Assembly (NCBI RefSeq): GCF_042477335.2
Contig: NC_091263.1
Coordinates: forward strand, 70,612,501-70,676,500
DNA length: 64,000 bases
Origin: Ovis canadensis
Lineage: Eukaryota; Chordata; Mammalia; Artiodactyla; Bovidae
Direction: 5' to 3'
Positions 22,180 through 34,479 of this stretch are shown one piece after another (the stretch's first letter is position 1; every line of letters starts with the position of its first letter). The position numbers were made by a program, and so were the translations under genes. The notes beneath the pieces were generated by a model. That model was not told where the DNA came from. It saw only the letters and a program-made list of their open reading frames with translations, and did no database searches.

Positions 22180-22300
22180 CCAGTTCTGACTCTGGTGAGT
22201 GCTATGAGCTGCTGTGGCTCACCTAAGCTCAGTTTCCTCCATAAAAGCGATGTCTATGGTGCAGGGTTGTGGAGATTACTAAATGAGGCAGTGTCTGTGG
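22180..22300 (+). repeat. MIR fragment
   Basis: 'ccagttctgactctggtgag', 'ctcagtttcctccataaaag' and 'gttgtggagattactaaatg' match the MIR core in sense orientation. Confidence 0.7.
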
Positions 22301-23189
22301 GGGCAGCCAGGATGGTGTGAGCAGCACCAGGATATCAGAAAGCTGTCATCACCGTCTCCCCCTGTAGCCTTTATTTATTCCCTCTGTGCTTGTGGCATCT
22401 GCTGCTTTTCGTCTTTTAAGATAACTCACTGCCTCTCCTGAAAGCTAGGGGGACTGGTTGTTGTTGATTGGGGGCTGAAACTGTGCTTTTTCCTTTTCAA
22501 CTGAAGGCTAGTGGAGTCTTTCCTAGTCTCTTTTTGGGCCTCGACATAAATAAGGGAACAGAAGGTAAGGAGGGGAAATCGATTTTCTTTCCCCCAGTTC
22601 AGCCAGGGGCGCGTTCGGGCTCCCACTGCACGTCCTGTCTCCAGCCCCCGCCGTGTCTGCCCATTCAGGCCCAGCACTGGCAGAAACCGCCTCGGGTCTC
22701 TAGGACGCGCTGGGGAGATAATGCACTCATCTGCTGCCAGGCTTGCCTGTTGGTGTCAGTCAGCCGGGACCTAGTCCTTCTTGTTCCTCTCAATACCTGT
22801 TCCACAGGATTCTTCAGCCATCCTGTCCTGGTGACCTGTTGCCCAATCAGGGAAGCCCCATAGGCTCTCAGAGATGGCTCCACACTCCTGAGCCACACCC
22901 AAAGAGTGGTGGTGCATTCCCAGCTGTGCGCTCACCCAGCTTTCTCACTTGTCAGGAATGTGGGCCCGAAGAGCCTGGCTTATCTTTGGTCTAGGAAGGT
23001 GACTACTGTGTTGACTAATCCAGTGGATGAATTGGACAGGTTTCCAGGACCAGTTGGGAATTTTCACTCTCCAAGACCAGTATTCATTTATGCATTGTAA
23101 ACGTGCAGCAAATCTAGATGTATTTTCGGCTGTACCCCAATACAAAGTGTTTTTGACATTAAATAAAAATTTGGGAAAAAAAAATTTTT
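22301..23189. other. intronic sequence, nothing recognised
   Basis: A moderately GC-rich patch at 22600-22780. Overlapping open frames on both strands show no recognisable product. Confidence 0.45.
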
Positions 23190-23320
23190 TTTAATGTTTT
23201 ATTTCATTTATTGGACACACAGCATGTGGGATCTTAGTTCCCCAACCAGGGATCGAACCCATGCTCCCTCCACTGAGAGCTCAGAGTCTTAACCACTGGG
23301 CCACCAGGGAAATCCAAAAT
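23190..23320 (-). repeat. CHR-type SINE, head portion
   Basis: Reverse-oriented: 'catgtgggatcttagttccc', 'caaccagggatcgaaccca' and 'aaccactgggccaccaggga'. It is preceded by an A/T homopolymer region. Only the tRNA-like part is present. Confidence 0.85.
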
Positions 23321-25964
23321 TTGAAAAAAATTTTTTTAATTAATTTTAAAATAAAAAAATAAATAAGCTTGGGGCGGGGAGCGGGAAAGTAGGTTGCCTA
23401 AGGGTGAAGCACCCCACTGGTGAATTTAACCCAGATAGATTCTTGTGGTCAGACTAGACTAGACTCAGATCCTGTTGTTAAAAGCCTGGAATAAACTGCT
23501 CTAAATTCCTCTTGGGAAAAAAAATCTAGATGTATCTTAATACTTTGTAGACAGAGCAGTTGCATCTTGGTGGAAAAGAGTTTCACCTCCCCAAGTACGA
23601 TATAACCTACTTTTTTCAGAAAAGATCGTACAGTGTTCAGGCTGTCTGTTTACTAGATAGTTAAGCTCAAATCATATTTAGCTGTCAACGCTGCATTTGA
23701 GTTGTAATGATTTAGGAAGGACCTTTAAGTTAAAAGTCTCAGAGTAAGATTATTTATCTTATGCTCCTTTGTGTTCCATGTTAAGTCACATGAGAAGCAT
23801 GTGCCAGTCAAAGTCACAGACTCGTAGGGCCAAGAACACCCACCCTTCGTGTCCAGAGAGTTCAAGTAGTGTCATATGAGGGGTTACAGGTCCCTTAAGG
23901 AGCTCTTGATTTTAAAAAATCACACGTGAAAGGCTGATTCACAGTTTAGTTTCCCTTTTTTTCACCCTCTGCTGGTTTAGCGTTAATATTTAAGGAGAGA
24001 ATGGTGATGTGTTCTTTTTATGAATTCCCTAGGTATCTGGCTTCTCTGTTTTAGAATTCAGACTGGAAGTAAACACTGAAAAATAAAGGGAGCAAAAGAG
24101 TCTATAATATTCAAAATGGGAGAGGTGGAAAGTTGGTGACAGCATTTTCCTCCTTCCTTTAGTCGTCTAGATTTCTCATCTGACCAACAGTATGGGACAG
24201 GGTGGAAGTTATAAAAACGACAACAATGAAACAGATCTAAGCAGCGAGAAGCATGAAGCAAGCGATTCCCATCCTCCTGCACCTCACCAGCAGGGGGAGG
24301 TTGTGGCATTTTTTTTCTCAGCCTCCCCTTTCTAAGTTGCACTTCAAAGCACCTCCCAGAGAGGAAGGAGGTGAGGATTACCGAGCAGTGTCTCGAGTCT
24401 CTGAGGCAAACACGTCACATAAAAAGGCCTAGTGGGCCAGGTAGCTCTTGTTGTTCTCGTGATCTCTGCTGGCGTTTTTGATATTTCGATGCTGACAGTG
24501 ATTAATTGGTTAGACTGATCCCTAAACTCCTCCACCCCACACGCTCCCCCACCGCACATAATACCACAGCATTTTTTACTGGGCTCTTTGGGCCAGGCTG
24601 TTTGCAGACTGTAATTTCACATGTGGTTTATGTAAGCCTCTCAGGCTGGAAGCACTGAAAAAAAACATTTGAGTGGAAGTGGCTAAGCCTAGTCAGGTTT
24701 GTGCTTTTCAATTTGCAGGTTGTGAAAAGAGCTGAGAGCCCGAACTTCTCTGACCCAGGTGGGAAAATTAGGGAAAATGTTTTAGTAATGACAGGCCAGT
24801 CGAGTTCTTTCAGTGTACTGAGACAACCCAGAGGACGGCATTGCACAGCACCAGGGGCATCTTGCCAACCTCTTTGTTCGTCACATTTGGCAAAAGCCTC
24901 AAAGTGTATGGCTTTCTCGGTCTCCTCCCTGATGTTCCCTGCAGATTGGAGGTGCTTTACTACTATGGTAACCCAAACACAATTGTTTGTGTGAGTGTGA
25001 TAGGATTTCCACTTCACAATAACAGCTGCAACTTTTCTGTTCTTTCAGAAAGTCATCATTCTCCAGGTAATTCTTATGACTTGAAGAGGGCAAACAAACG
25101 CTTAGTAGATGAATTAACGGGGCTGTTTCAGCTGGACCCTTTGTGGGTTTTGCTTTACCCCTGAGTTCTGCAGCTTCATGTCACCTCAGCAAGGCTCCTA
25201 ACCTGTCTGTGTCTCGTCTGTTGGGAAACGGAGCTCTTCTGCTTATGCCAGTGCCACTTGGCTAGTTAGCTGCCTGCTAATAAAGCGCTGTCTTTGGGAG
25301 CACCAGTTACATTTTCCCATTCAGGAAGACTCAGCCTGAGGGGTGTTGCTGTTAATCCCCATGTAACTGTGAGTAAATTGTTCAGCTTCTGAAAGCCTTC
25401 GTTTTCTGCAAGGGCATGGTAACCCAGGGTAAAGATTAACACTTTCTACTCAACTCTTTCTGGAGGTTTACAAAGACCTGATAGAATTTATTCAAGAGAC
25501 TTTGCTTCACACACATACACAACACATGCCATGAAAGGAAGGCAGATAGGAGGGTTTTTACCAATTTAAAGGACAGCTTGGAACAGGCCAGCTAGTTCAG
25601 TTAGTTCAGTCGCCTGGCGGACTTGAGCCGGGGTGATGGCCGGAGCCATCGGTGCGCCTGTGCTGGCCTCCTGATGAGGAGGCAAGAAGTAAGAGGCTTG
25701 TGCCCAGCGTGGAGGACAGATGCCTGCCCCGTAAACCCACCTGTATGATTTCATAGGGAAAGCAGCATGGGTATACTGGGAGTGCTGAAAATTCCGGAAT
25801 ATGTGAGACTGAGAACGTGGAGACATGAAGAAATGAAGGGTTAGAGAAATGAATCAGAAGCAGGAAGCCGTGAAGAGTGCAGCCGTGTAGCACTTGGGAT
25901 CCCGTGGCCACTGACAAGCAGCCCCCTGGAACCACCTCGCTAGGCTTGGCCTTTTTTTTTTGCC
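23321..25964. other. intronic sequence, nothing recognised
   Basis: No nameable repeat beyond short A-runs and no supported gene. Open frames such as 24628-25017 (- strand) lack any recognisable domain. Confidence 0.45.
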
Positions 25965-26095
25965 AGACATTTGTCATCTATCTCCTGTGTAATAATCCTC
26001 ACAGCCACCCTTGGGAGGAGACAGACTTCTTAACAGGTGAACAGGGTCACTCACACCGGTGTTTTGCAGAGTCAGGATTTGAGTCTAAAACCTAG
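25965..26095 (-). repeat. MIR SINE
   Basis: 'taataatcctcacagccacc', 'cttgggaggagacagacttc' and 'gagtcaggatttgagtctaa' are reverse MIR. Confidence 0.75.
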
Positions 26096-28304
26096 ATGAG
26101 CAGATTCATGGGCTGGGACAAACTGTGACAGCATAAAAACATTTTCAAGTGAAGAAAAGGTACAAAGCAGAAACAGTGAAGGTGGAGAGCCTTTAGATAT
26201 AACGTGGGGTGAACAAAATTCAGTCCTAACATGGTTTCCAGAGCCTTTGACGTGTTAGTAATCTTTATATGACAGACGCTGGTTTATAAGGTTCAAGAGT
26301 TAGAAACACGTGCTGACGACTTCGCGCTTACTCTTGATTCACATGTAGCATTACGTACTCATCGGTAGTGTTACATCATTATAGAATCTCCCCTTCTACA
26401 GACAGGTTGAAAAAGAATCCGAGGGCCAACCTCAAGTGTCCTCTGATAGATCATCTTAACTGTTCATAGGTGTCAGTATGCAAAATATGTTTTGTCACAA
26501 CTCAAAGCCACGAAACAGCTCAAAAAGAAACCTGAAAAGAGGAGATAACCTGCAGGAGGGAACGCCATGGAAGACTCTGAAGCCAAAGTTGCCAACGTCA
26601 CGAGGAAATCCAGGTGATGAAAGAGACTGAGTGTGAAACAGACCAAACACATGCGACATTATACTGCCGGAGGATGGCAGTGATACCTCCAGAGGGCTAG
26701 GGAAGAGAAACCACACACAAGCTGCTCTGTCCCACCTGCTTTATTCTTCAAGGAAGAGGGTGAAATCAAGACACTTTCAGACACATGTAGGTAAAATTAC
26801 CTCTTATAAAGCCTTGCTGAAAGAAAAACTAAAGAAAAAAGAACGTAAATCAGTGAAAGAACTCAATAAAGCAGGTTGGTAAATCTTAATTAAGTAGGGA
26901 CTTAAAAAATTACATTGGGAACTCTTAATGTCTACATCAGTTTGGATCTAAAATTGCGGAAGAGAATATAGGATTCAAGGCTTGCATTTCAAAGAAATGT
27001 TAAAGTGTTAAAAGTTTGAGGGGCGGAAAAAGCGTATCTTATGTCCTGATATGCCTGTCACTCGGCACCTGGCAACTTTCTGTTCATGTCATTCCTGTTA
27101 CCTTAAAGTGATGGATGCTGGGACCCCCTGGCTGTCCAGTGGTTAGCTCCCACCTCCAGGCTCCAAAGCGTCTTGCTCTTACCTCCTGCCTTCTGTGTCT
27201 TCCCCCAGAATAGAATACAGGCTCATCTTTACAAATAACACGAGGCGAGAGAGAGTGATACTGACAGATTCGTGTGCAATCAAGACTTTACCAGGGTTTG
27301 GTTCTATGGAATCCATGGGCACTGCCTCTTATTGCTGAAGGCAGGCATCACAAGTAATGTAGCTGAGAGAGGGGACTTGGTGTGAGTGAGGAGTTGCTAG
27401 GTTTTAGTTCAGTTTTAGATGGATAGCTGCATCTATCTAGCAGTGAAAACAACTCTTAAGAAAAATGAGACCCTGCCCCTGGAGGTGTTCACAGAGAGAT
27501 TCCTTGTCAGGGCTATTGTAGAAATAGTTCCTGGGTGGAAAGAGATTTAACAAGGCTGCTTCTGTTCCCTAGAATTTAAGATTCTTTATAGTCAAGGAAC
27601 TAAATTTTTTACCTTTCAAACAATATGGTGTACTTCTCTTTGTAACATACTGATTTTTAATAACTCATGAGGGTGAAGGAAGGAGGTATGTGAAATAGTG
27701 ATCATGTTAGAAACATGTAAAGTAGGGTGTGAGAGACTGGATTTATTTTGCAGTGAGCACAATGACGCGGACTGCTGATGAGTCTAAAAGAGACTTAAGG
27801 CGTGAATCAGTCACCACAGGAAATACTTGGTTGGTTAGAAAGGTTTTCAAATTCCCATAAATTCTTTTCAGGAAGCAAGTATTCACCTGATGCCTTCTTC
27901 ATTATGAACTAGAAACATTTTCAAAACAGCCACTGTGTTCTTAGTAAACTGAAGATGGAAAAAAGAGAAACACATTTTTTAACACCTCCTGTGTACTCAA
28001 ACGGATGTTTCAAGGTAGATTATTAACCTCAGTTTACAGATGAAGGAATTTGCTATGTAAAGTGAGCCGACCTGAGACTGTGCAACTTTGAGGGGTAGAA
28101 TTCGCAAAGGACTCACGAACCTGGCTGTAATACCTGTAGTCATTTTCCCCCGATGTTTATTCTAAAACTTTCAAACACACTGCAGACTTGGGGGAAAAAA
28201 GTGTACAGTTAACTCCCATACTAGTAATGTATTGTCTTACTGTATATCTTTCCATCTATCTATCCTTTATCTGTTTTTTTATGCATTTCAAAGTAAACTA
28301 CCGT
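26096..28304. other. intronic sequence, mostly unrecognised
   Basis: A short CHR-like head may be present at about 27117-27180 ('ccctggctgtccagtggtta') and a diverged MIR at about 27985-28090 ('aacctcagtttacagatgaa'). Otherwise nothing was recognised. Confidence 0.4.
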
Positions 28305-28915
28305 AATCTTTTTTAACAGCTTTATTGAGATACGCAAATCAGTGGTTTTAGTATATCCACAGATACATGCAGCCACCACCATAATCAGTTTAGGACATTT
28401 TTATCAGTCTACAATCTTCTCTACCCTGCCCCAGCCCCTGGCAACCATTAATCTTTCTGTCTCTATAGCTTTGCCTATTTTGAATATTTCATGCATGCGG
28501 AATCACACAATTTTCAGTTTTCCTTACTGGCATCCTTCACTTAACATATTTTCAAGGCTCATCCATACTGTAGCGTGTGTCATTACTGCATTTCTTTCTC
28601 TTTCGCAATAACACTGCGTTGTATGAGTAGACCACACTTTATATATCCATTCATCACTTGATAGTGGGTTGTTTCCACTTGGGGCCATTATGAATAATAC
28701 TTCTATTAATATTTGTATACGAATTTCGAGTGGAAGTTAGTCTTCCTTTCTCTGTGGTGTACACCTGGAGTGAGATTTCTGGGGCACATGGTAACTATGT
28801 TTAGAGCTCCAAACTTACTTTCCAGAGAACAGTTGCACCAGCTGTATACCAGGGTTCGAATTTCCCCACGTCCTCACCAACACTTGTTATCATCCTCTTT
28901 CCTACTCTAGGTCCA
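28305..28915 (-). repeat. old L1 (L1M-type) 3' part
   Basis: Reverse-oriented ancient L1 3' sequence of about 600 bp: 'aacagctttattgagatacg', 'cagcccctggcaaccattaa', 'gtctctatagctttgcctat', 'gtgggttgtttccacttgg' and 'cctcaccaacacttgttatc'. No intact open frame. Confidence 0.85.
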
Positions 28916-29079
28916 TAATCTTTTTTATTACAGTCCTCCTGTTGACTCTGCCTTGACATAAAGCTTCAAAACCATCAGTCAGTGTGGTAGTGTCCAGGCC
29001 CCTTTGGAGCTGTGTGATTCGAATCCACTTTAGACCTGACTCACCCTTCTTGCGAAGGGAATTCATCTGGCCTTCTTGA

Positions 29080-29275
29080 ATGGTTAAGAACTTGGGCTTT
29101 AGAGTCAGACCTACCTGGATTCAAGATTGAAGTCCTCGCTCCCCTACTTAATTTCTCTGCCCTTGGGCAAATTTCTGTATCTCTCTGAGCTCCAGATTCC
29201 TCATCTGTAAAGTAAAGGTATTACCTACTGTCTTCTTGGGGTTGTGGAAGGTAATTTATATAATCCATGCTAAAT
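29080..29275 (+). repeat. MIR SINE
   Basis: Nearly full-length: 'gaacttgggctttagagtca', 'cctacctggattcaagattg', 'gcccttgggcaaatttctgt' and 'cctcatctgtaaagtaaagg'. A Bov-tA follows directly at its 3' end. Confidence 0.88.
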
Positions 29276-29277
29276 CG

Positions 29278-29500
29278 ATTCAGCTAAGTCAGTCTTATCT
29301 GACTCTTCGAAACCCTGTGGACTGTAGGCTGACAGGCTCCTCTATCCGTGGGATTTCCCAGGCAAGAATACTGGAGTGGGTTGCCATGCCCTCCTCCAGG
29401 GGATCTTCCCGACCCAGGGGATCTTCCCTACCCAGGGATCGAACCCGTGTCCCGTGCACCTCCTGTATTGTAGCGAATTCTTTACTGCTGAAGCCCCAGT
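29278..29500 (-). repeat. Bov-tA SINE with internal duplication
   Basis: A reverse copy ('cttatctgactcttcgaaac' to 'ttctttactgctgaagcccc'). An 18-bp segment is duplicated in tandem: ggatcttcccgacccagg at 29401-29418 and, with one change, at 29419-29436. Confidence 0.9.
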
Positions 29501-29979
29501 TTACATCATAAGCATTGGAGAAATGGTAGCTGCTGCTGCTCTTCCTTTTTAATCGGTTCTAATGGTATTTGTGAGCCAGGTTTAATGAAATGATTGTCTG
29601 TAACTTCCCTGCAAAGCCTGAAAGACCGTACAGTTTGTGGCTGAGAGACTGAGGTGGTCCACACAGCAGGGATGTCACCTGAGTCTGCCGCCGTCAGCGT
29701 GCAGGCTGGTCGCCACTACTGCCAGGCTGCCTGCCCTGCCACCCCACATCGGCCCTAGCTTAGAGAGTTCTTTGCTGCCAGCCCAGCCCAGCCCTTCTCC
29801 TAAATCCCAAGGAACTGACACAGTGGAACACCCCATTTTTAAAAAGCCTCTAGCCCCTGTGTGGTGAGGGGAGAGGATAACGAATCATCCAACGCTGATA
29901 CCACCACACACGGTGGGTTTAATAGGACAGTCATACAAAGACAGTACGTTAACCTAATCTTGTGGCATTTGTTGAACTT
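29501..29979. other. intronic sequence, nothing recognised
   Basis: Single-copy-looking sequence up to the BovB target-site duplication. No gene recognised. Confidence 0.5.
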
Positions 29980-29992
29980 AAAACGTGGTGGA

Positions 29993-31662
29993 TTTCGTGC
30001 AAAGATGGGCTCGATAAATGACAGAAATGGTATGGACCTAACAGAAGCAGAAGATTTTAAGAAGAGGTGGCAAGAATACACAGAAGAAATGTACAAAAAA
30101 GATCTTCATGACCAAGATAATCACGATGGTGTGATCACTCACCTAGAGCCAGACATCCTAGAATGTGAAGTCAAGTGAGCCTTAGAAAGCATCACTACGA
30201 ACAAAGCTAGTGGAGGTGATGGAATTCCAGTTGAGCTATTTCAAAACCTGGAAGATGATGCTATGAAAGTGCTGCACTCAATATGCCAGCAAATTTGGAA
30301 AACTCAGCAGTGGCCACAGGACTGGAAAAGGTCAGTTTTCATTCCAATCCCAAAGAAAGGCAATGCCAAAGAATGCTCAAACTACCGCACAATTGCACTC
30401 ATCTCACACACTAGTAAAGTAATGCTCAAAATTCTCCAAGCCAGGCTTCAGCAATACGTGAACCATGAACTTCCAGATGTTCAAACTGGTTTTAGAAAAG
30501 GCAGAGGAACCAGAGATCAAATTGCCAACATCCTCTGGATCATGGAAAAAGCAAGAGAGTTCCAGAAAAACATCAATTTCTGCTTTATTGACTATGCCAA
30601 AGCCTTTGACTGTGTGGATCACAATAAACTGTGGAAAATTCTGAAAGAGATGGGAATACCAGACCACCTGACTTGCCTCTTGAGAAACCTATATGCAGGT
30701 CAGGAAGTAACAGTTAGAACTGGACATGGAACAACAGACCGGTTCCAAATAGGAAAAGGAGTACGTCAAGGCTGTATATTATCACCCTGCTTATTTAACT
30801 GCTATGCAGAGTACATCATGAGAAACGCTGGACTGGAAGAAGCACAAGCTGGAATCAGGATTCCCGGGAGAAATATCAATCACCTCAGATAAGCAGATGA
30901 TACCACCCTTATGGCAGAAAGTGAAGAAGAACTAAAAAGCCTCTTGATGAAAGTGAAAGAGGAGAGTGAAAAAGTTGGCTTAAAGCTCAACATTCAGAAA
31001 ACGAAGATCGTGGCATCTGGTCCCATCACTTCATGGGAAATAGATGGGGAAACAGTGGAAGCAGTGTCAGACTTTATTTGGGGGGGGGCTCCAAAATCGC
31101 TGCAGATGGTGAGTGCAGCCATGAAATTAAAAGATGCTTACTCCTTGGAAGGAAAGTTATGACCAACCTAGAAAGCATATTCTAAAGCAGAGACATTACT
31201 TTGCCAACTAAGGTCCATCTAGTGAAGGCTATGGTTTTTCCAGTGGTCATGTATGGATGTGAGTGCTGGACTGTGAAGAAAGCTGAGCGCCGAAGAATCG
31301 ATGCTTTTGAACTGTGGTATTGGAGAAGACTCTTGAGAGTCCCTTGGACTGCAAGGAGATCCAACCAGTCCATTCTGAAGGAGATCAGCCCTGGGATTTC
31401 TTTGAAAGGACTGATGCTGAAGCTGAAACTCCAATACTTTGGCCACCTCATGCAAAGAGTTGACTCATTGGAAAAGACTCTGATGCTGGGAGGGATGGGG
31501 GGCAGGAGGAAAAGGGGACGACAGAGGATGAGATGGCTGGAAGGCATCACAGACTCGATGGACGTGAGTCTGAGTGAACTCTGGGAGTTGGTGATGGACA
31601 GGGAGGCCTGGCATGCTGCGATTCACGGGGTCGCAGAGAGTCTGACACGACTGAGCGACTGA
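29993..31662 (+). pseudogene. broken BovB reverse transcriptase
   Basis: The translated element reads as a BovB reverse transcriptase in one frame, with blocks such as NYRTIALISHTSKVMLKILQ, FCFIDYAKAFDCVDHNKLW and VRQGCILSPCLFNCYAE (the fingers and palm motifs of RTE polymerases). It is not functional. In-frame stops occur at 30176-30178 (TGA, in place of a Trp codon), 30890-30892 (TAA, in place of the Tyr of the catalytic YADD box) and 31183-31185 (TAA). A G-run at about 31080-31089 shifts the frame by two bases relative to the family sequence. The C-terminal part continues in the shifted frame to about 31662. Confidence 0.93.
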
Positions 31663-31675
31663 ACTGAACTGACGG
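29993..31675 (+). mobile_element. 5'-truncated BovB LINE, 1.68 kb
   Basis: BovB is a ruminant RTE-clade non-LTR retrotransposon of about 3 kb. This copy keeps the reverse-transcriptase half and the 3' end, finishing in the typical 'gactgaactgaactga' terminus. It starts abruptly at the left, so roughly the first half (including the endonuclease) is missing, as after incomplete reverse transcription. Imperfect target-site duplications (11 of 13 match) flank it at 29980-29992 (aaaacgtggtgga) and 31676-31688 (aaaatgtggtgca). It lies in TMCC1 intron sequence in the same orientation as the gene. Confidence 0.95.
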
Positions 31676-31688
31676 AAAATGTGGTGCA

Positions 31689-33329
31689 AAATCAGCTCCA
31701 GAGGTGGCACTGTTTCCGAGTGTGTGCCGGGGCCCACAGATAACGTAAAAAGGCAGAGTTTCAGAGAACCTGCCTGAGTCAGACACAGAGTGGAAACCTT
31801 CCCTATCCATTGTTCAGGTCACTCTGGTGACGGTTTCGATGGGCAAGAAAGCAGCACAGAGATTATCAAGGACGCAGGAGAACTAAATAGGAGTCAGTAA
31901 TTTAGCCAAGAGGGTCAGCTGGACCTTTATTTTTAATCTGTGTCTCATGGAGAAGGAATGGGGTTTAGGATCTAATTATTCATTATATAATTATTAGAAG
32001 GGAGAATGTTGCTGATGCCGCTGCCACATAAAGATGACCTTGAACAGAGAACTTCCATGGATTCCTTTCAAGTTTGTGTACCGCACATCTCGTTAAACAC
32101 GAAAGGGACGGGTAGTTTAAATGTTTGCCTTTGTTCTGCCATTTCTGTTTTTTTAATACAAAGTTTTCCGAGACTTGCATGCCAGTGTTAGGTGTGTGCT
32201 TGCCTGAGAAGCACCCAGTCGTCGCATTTGTGGGGAGTTGGTTCTAGGAACCCACCCCACCCCCAGAAGTAGTGAAGTCTGCTGATGCTCCAGCCCCTTA
32301 TGGAGCCCGTGCATACCCTCCCATGTGGTGGAGCTCGCCTATAGTACATTCAGGTCTGCACACAGTGTAGATGCTCTGTAGATACTGCTGGTGCCCAGTA
32401 AATGCACCTCTTAGGTTTCGAAACTTGATGGGTTTTTTGTTTTTTTTTTTAATATTTTCCATCCGAACTCGGTAGAACCTGAAGTATGTAGACCCCCAAC
32501 TGTGTATCCTCCTCTTGGGATGAGCCCTCCGTGTTTCTAGTCACCGTCAGCTAGAGCTGTGTGATTCCTCCCTGTCGGGGCTTCTTACTGTGTTGTCTTC
32601 AGCCTTTCTCCTACCTACTTAGCTCTTTCCTTTCTTTTTTTTTTTTTTTTTTTGGTTCCTTGAATTGCACCCACAACCTGCCGGAAGCTTCACCAGTAGC
32701 AGGCAGCCCTGTGTTCCTCATGTCAGCCTCCCCCCTCAGCATCTGCTTTGGGTCCATGTACTGTCTATTTCAGGTTCCCCCTGCCTTCCCTGCCCCTTAA
32801 GGGCAGAATTTCTTTCTCCCCCAACTGTTCTGGCCAGTCCGTACATTTCTTCTCCCGCCCTTCACCCGTGTTCTTTGTCCAGTCTCTATGATCTCTTCCT
32901 TTTAAATGGTTCCAGTCCCACAGATCCACGGTGCCATGCCCAGGTCCCGTCTTCATGTAGAATGAACCTTTTCACGTGAGTCTGAAGTGCTAGAGGTACC
33001 AGATGAACAAAATATGCTCCCTGCTCCTGAGGAACCTTCTCTTTGTGCATTCCCCCACTTTTCTTCTCAGCTGCAGCCACACTGTCCCTCCTCTCTGTTC
33101 TAAAATCTGCCAAGCCAATTCTCATCTCAAGAGTTTTATTCTTGCTTTAAGATAGTTCCTTCGGCTTTAAGATACTCTTCCCCTCACATCTTCATGTGGC
33201 TTGTTCATGCCATCACCCAGGTTTCAGCTCTCAGGGTTGGGAAAAGGTCTTCCCAAGCAGTCCAGGGCCGCCGGGCACGCTGCCGTATGCCCGTCCCGAT
33301 CTTCTCTGGCTCACTTACCCGCCTGCAGC
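31689..33329. other. intronic sequence, mostly unrecognised
   Basis: A T-run lies at about 32636-32655. The pyrimidine-rich text from 32780 onward may be old L2, but I cannot show this. No gene. Confidence 0.45.
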
Positions 33330-33475
33330 TGTCTTGGTTTTACTGCCTTCCACCACCACTGTAGGCTGTGAACTCCTGAGGGCAGGCGTTCGGTCTCTCT
33401 TACCGCAGCGTTCCCAGAACCTTGAACAAACCAGGCACACAGCAGGTGCTCAGTAAACGTCTGTTGACCCTCGGG
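33330..33475 (+). repeat. L2 LINE 3' end
   Basis: 'tgaactcctgagggcaggcg', 'cagaaccttgaacaaaccag' and 'acagcaggtgctcagtaaac' match the 3' end of L2. Confidence 0.65.
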
Positions 33476-33975
33476 CACTGTGCTTGGCAATAGGGATGGT
33501 GGGCTCTGAATGACGAACATCCAGGTGAGTGAGTGACCTGCCCCAGTCGGAATAAGCTCCTGGTGATTGCTGGAAGGTCAGTTTCCAATTGCCTGCTGTG
33601 TATCTTCTGATGAGACCGCTTAACGTCCTCTGGTTTTTGCTTCTCCCATATGCCTCTGGGGGCAGAGTAAGAACGGCCTCATTTGTAATGGGTCTGCTCA
33701 AAAGCTAACCAGGGCTGCTGGCCTTGCTGCAAATACCTTGTGTTGAGAAGAATGTGGAAGAGCCCTGTTGCTGCTGTGATGCGGCCTTGTGAGAAGCTGT
33801 CCGTCCCAGGGACCGAGAGCTGTGCCCACTAGCATGCCTGTCACCCAGGCCACTTGCCTGATTTCTGTGTGCCCTCGTTTTCTTCCTTTGCAGAATGGAT
33901 CTAGGGGGTTGGATGTGAATAATAACCAACAGAAATGCAGAACACGTGAACCGTGTCACTTCTCCCTCTTGTTAG

Positions 33976-34111
33976 GTGCGAGCGACTGGAAGAGCAGCTG
34001 AATGACCTAACAGAGCTCCACCAGAATGAGATCTTGAACTTGAAGCAGGAATTGGCCAGCATGGAAGAGAAAATTGCGTATCAGTCCTACGAACGGGCCC
34101 GGGACATCCAG
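33976..34111 (+). CDS. TMCC1: TMCC1 coding exon (second coiled coil)
   Basis: This 136-nt exon completes the Arg codon of the previous exon and adds 45 residues, beginning [20 protein letters not shown] and ending at YERARDIQ. The residues are a heptad-patterned coiled coil with no Pro or Gly, continuing the C-terminal coiled coil that precedes the membrane segments. The acceptor is ttgttag (AG at 33974-33975) and the donor is cag|gtcagc (GT at 34112), phase 0. It lies 2.7 kb before the last exon. Identity rests on its in-frame fit between two other recognised TMCC1 exons. Confidence 0.97.
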
Positions 34112-34142
34112 GTCAGCACGGTGGGCCAGGTGGGAAAGCAGA

Positions 34143-34345
34143 AGGCTGAGAAGGCAGAATGGTGGTTTCCAGGGGCTCGGGGCAGGGTTACTGGTTAATG
34201 GGTCCAGAGTCTCAATTTCCTAAAATGGAAAGAGCGTGGAGGTAGGTGGCGGTGATTGTACAGCAGCACAAACGTGTCATGCCACTGACCCACGCGCTTA
34301 GAAGCGGTGCGGATGGTACATTTTACATCATGTATATGTTGCCAC
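34143..34345 (+). repeat. old L1 3' UTR fragment
   Basis: 'gaatggtggtttccaggggc', 'gtacagcagcacaaacgtgt' and 'atggtacattttacatcatg' are the sense 3' end of an L1M-type element. It starts 32 bp after the exon donor. Confidence 0.7.
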
Positions 34346-34479
34346 AGTACAGAAGGGGAAGAAAGGAGTGACACACCAGCACCTGCCCCAGCCTGGGTCC
34401 AGCCGAAAACACGGAGCTCAGTGCAAGAAGCCGGTCGCAGCGGCCGCACAGCGCCTGAGTCCATTTACGTGAAGTGCGC

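Larger units (their letters stand above)
17130..33975 (+). other. TMCC1: TMCC1 intron (16.8 kb)
   Basis: It is bounded by gtaagt at 17130 and ttgttag at 33975. It contains the Bov-tA, CHR, MIR and L1 copies listed separately and a 1.7-kb BovB. No additional TMCC1 exon was recognised: the residues at the two junctions join directly. Confidence 0.92.
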
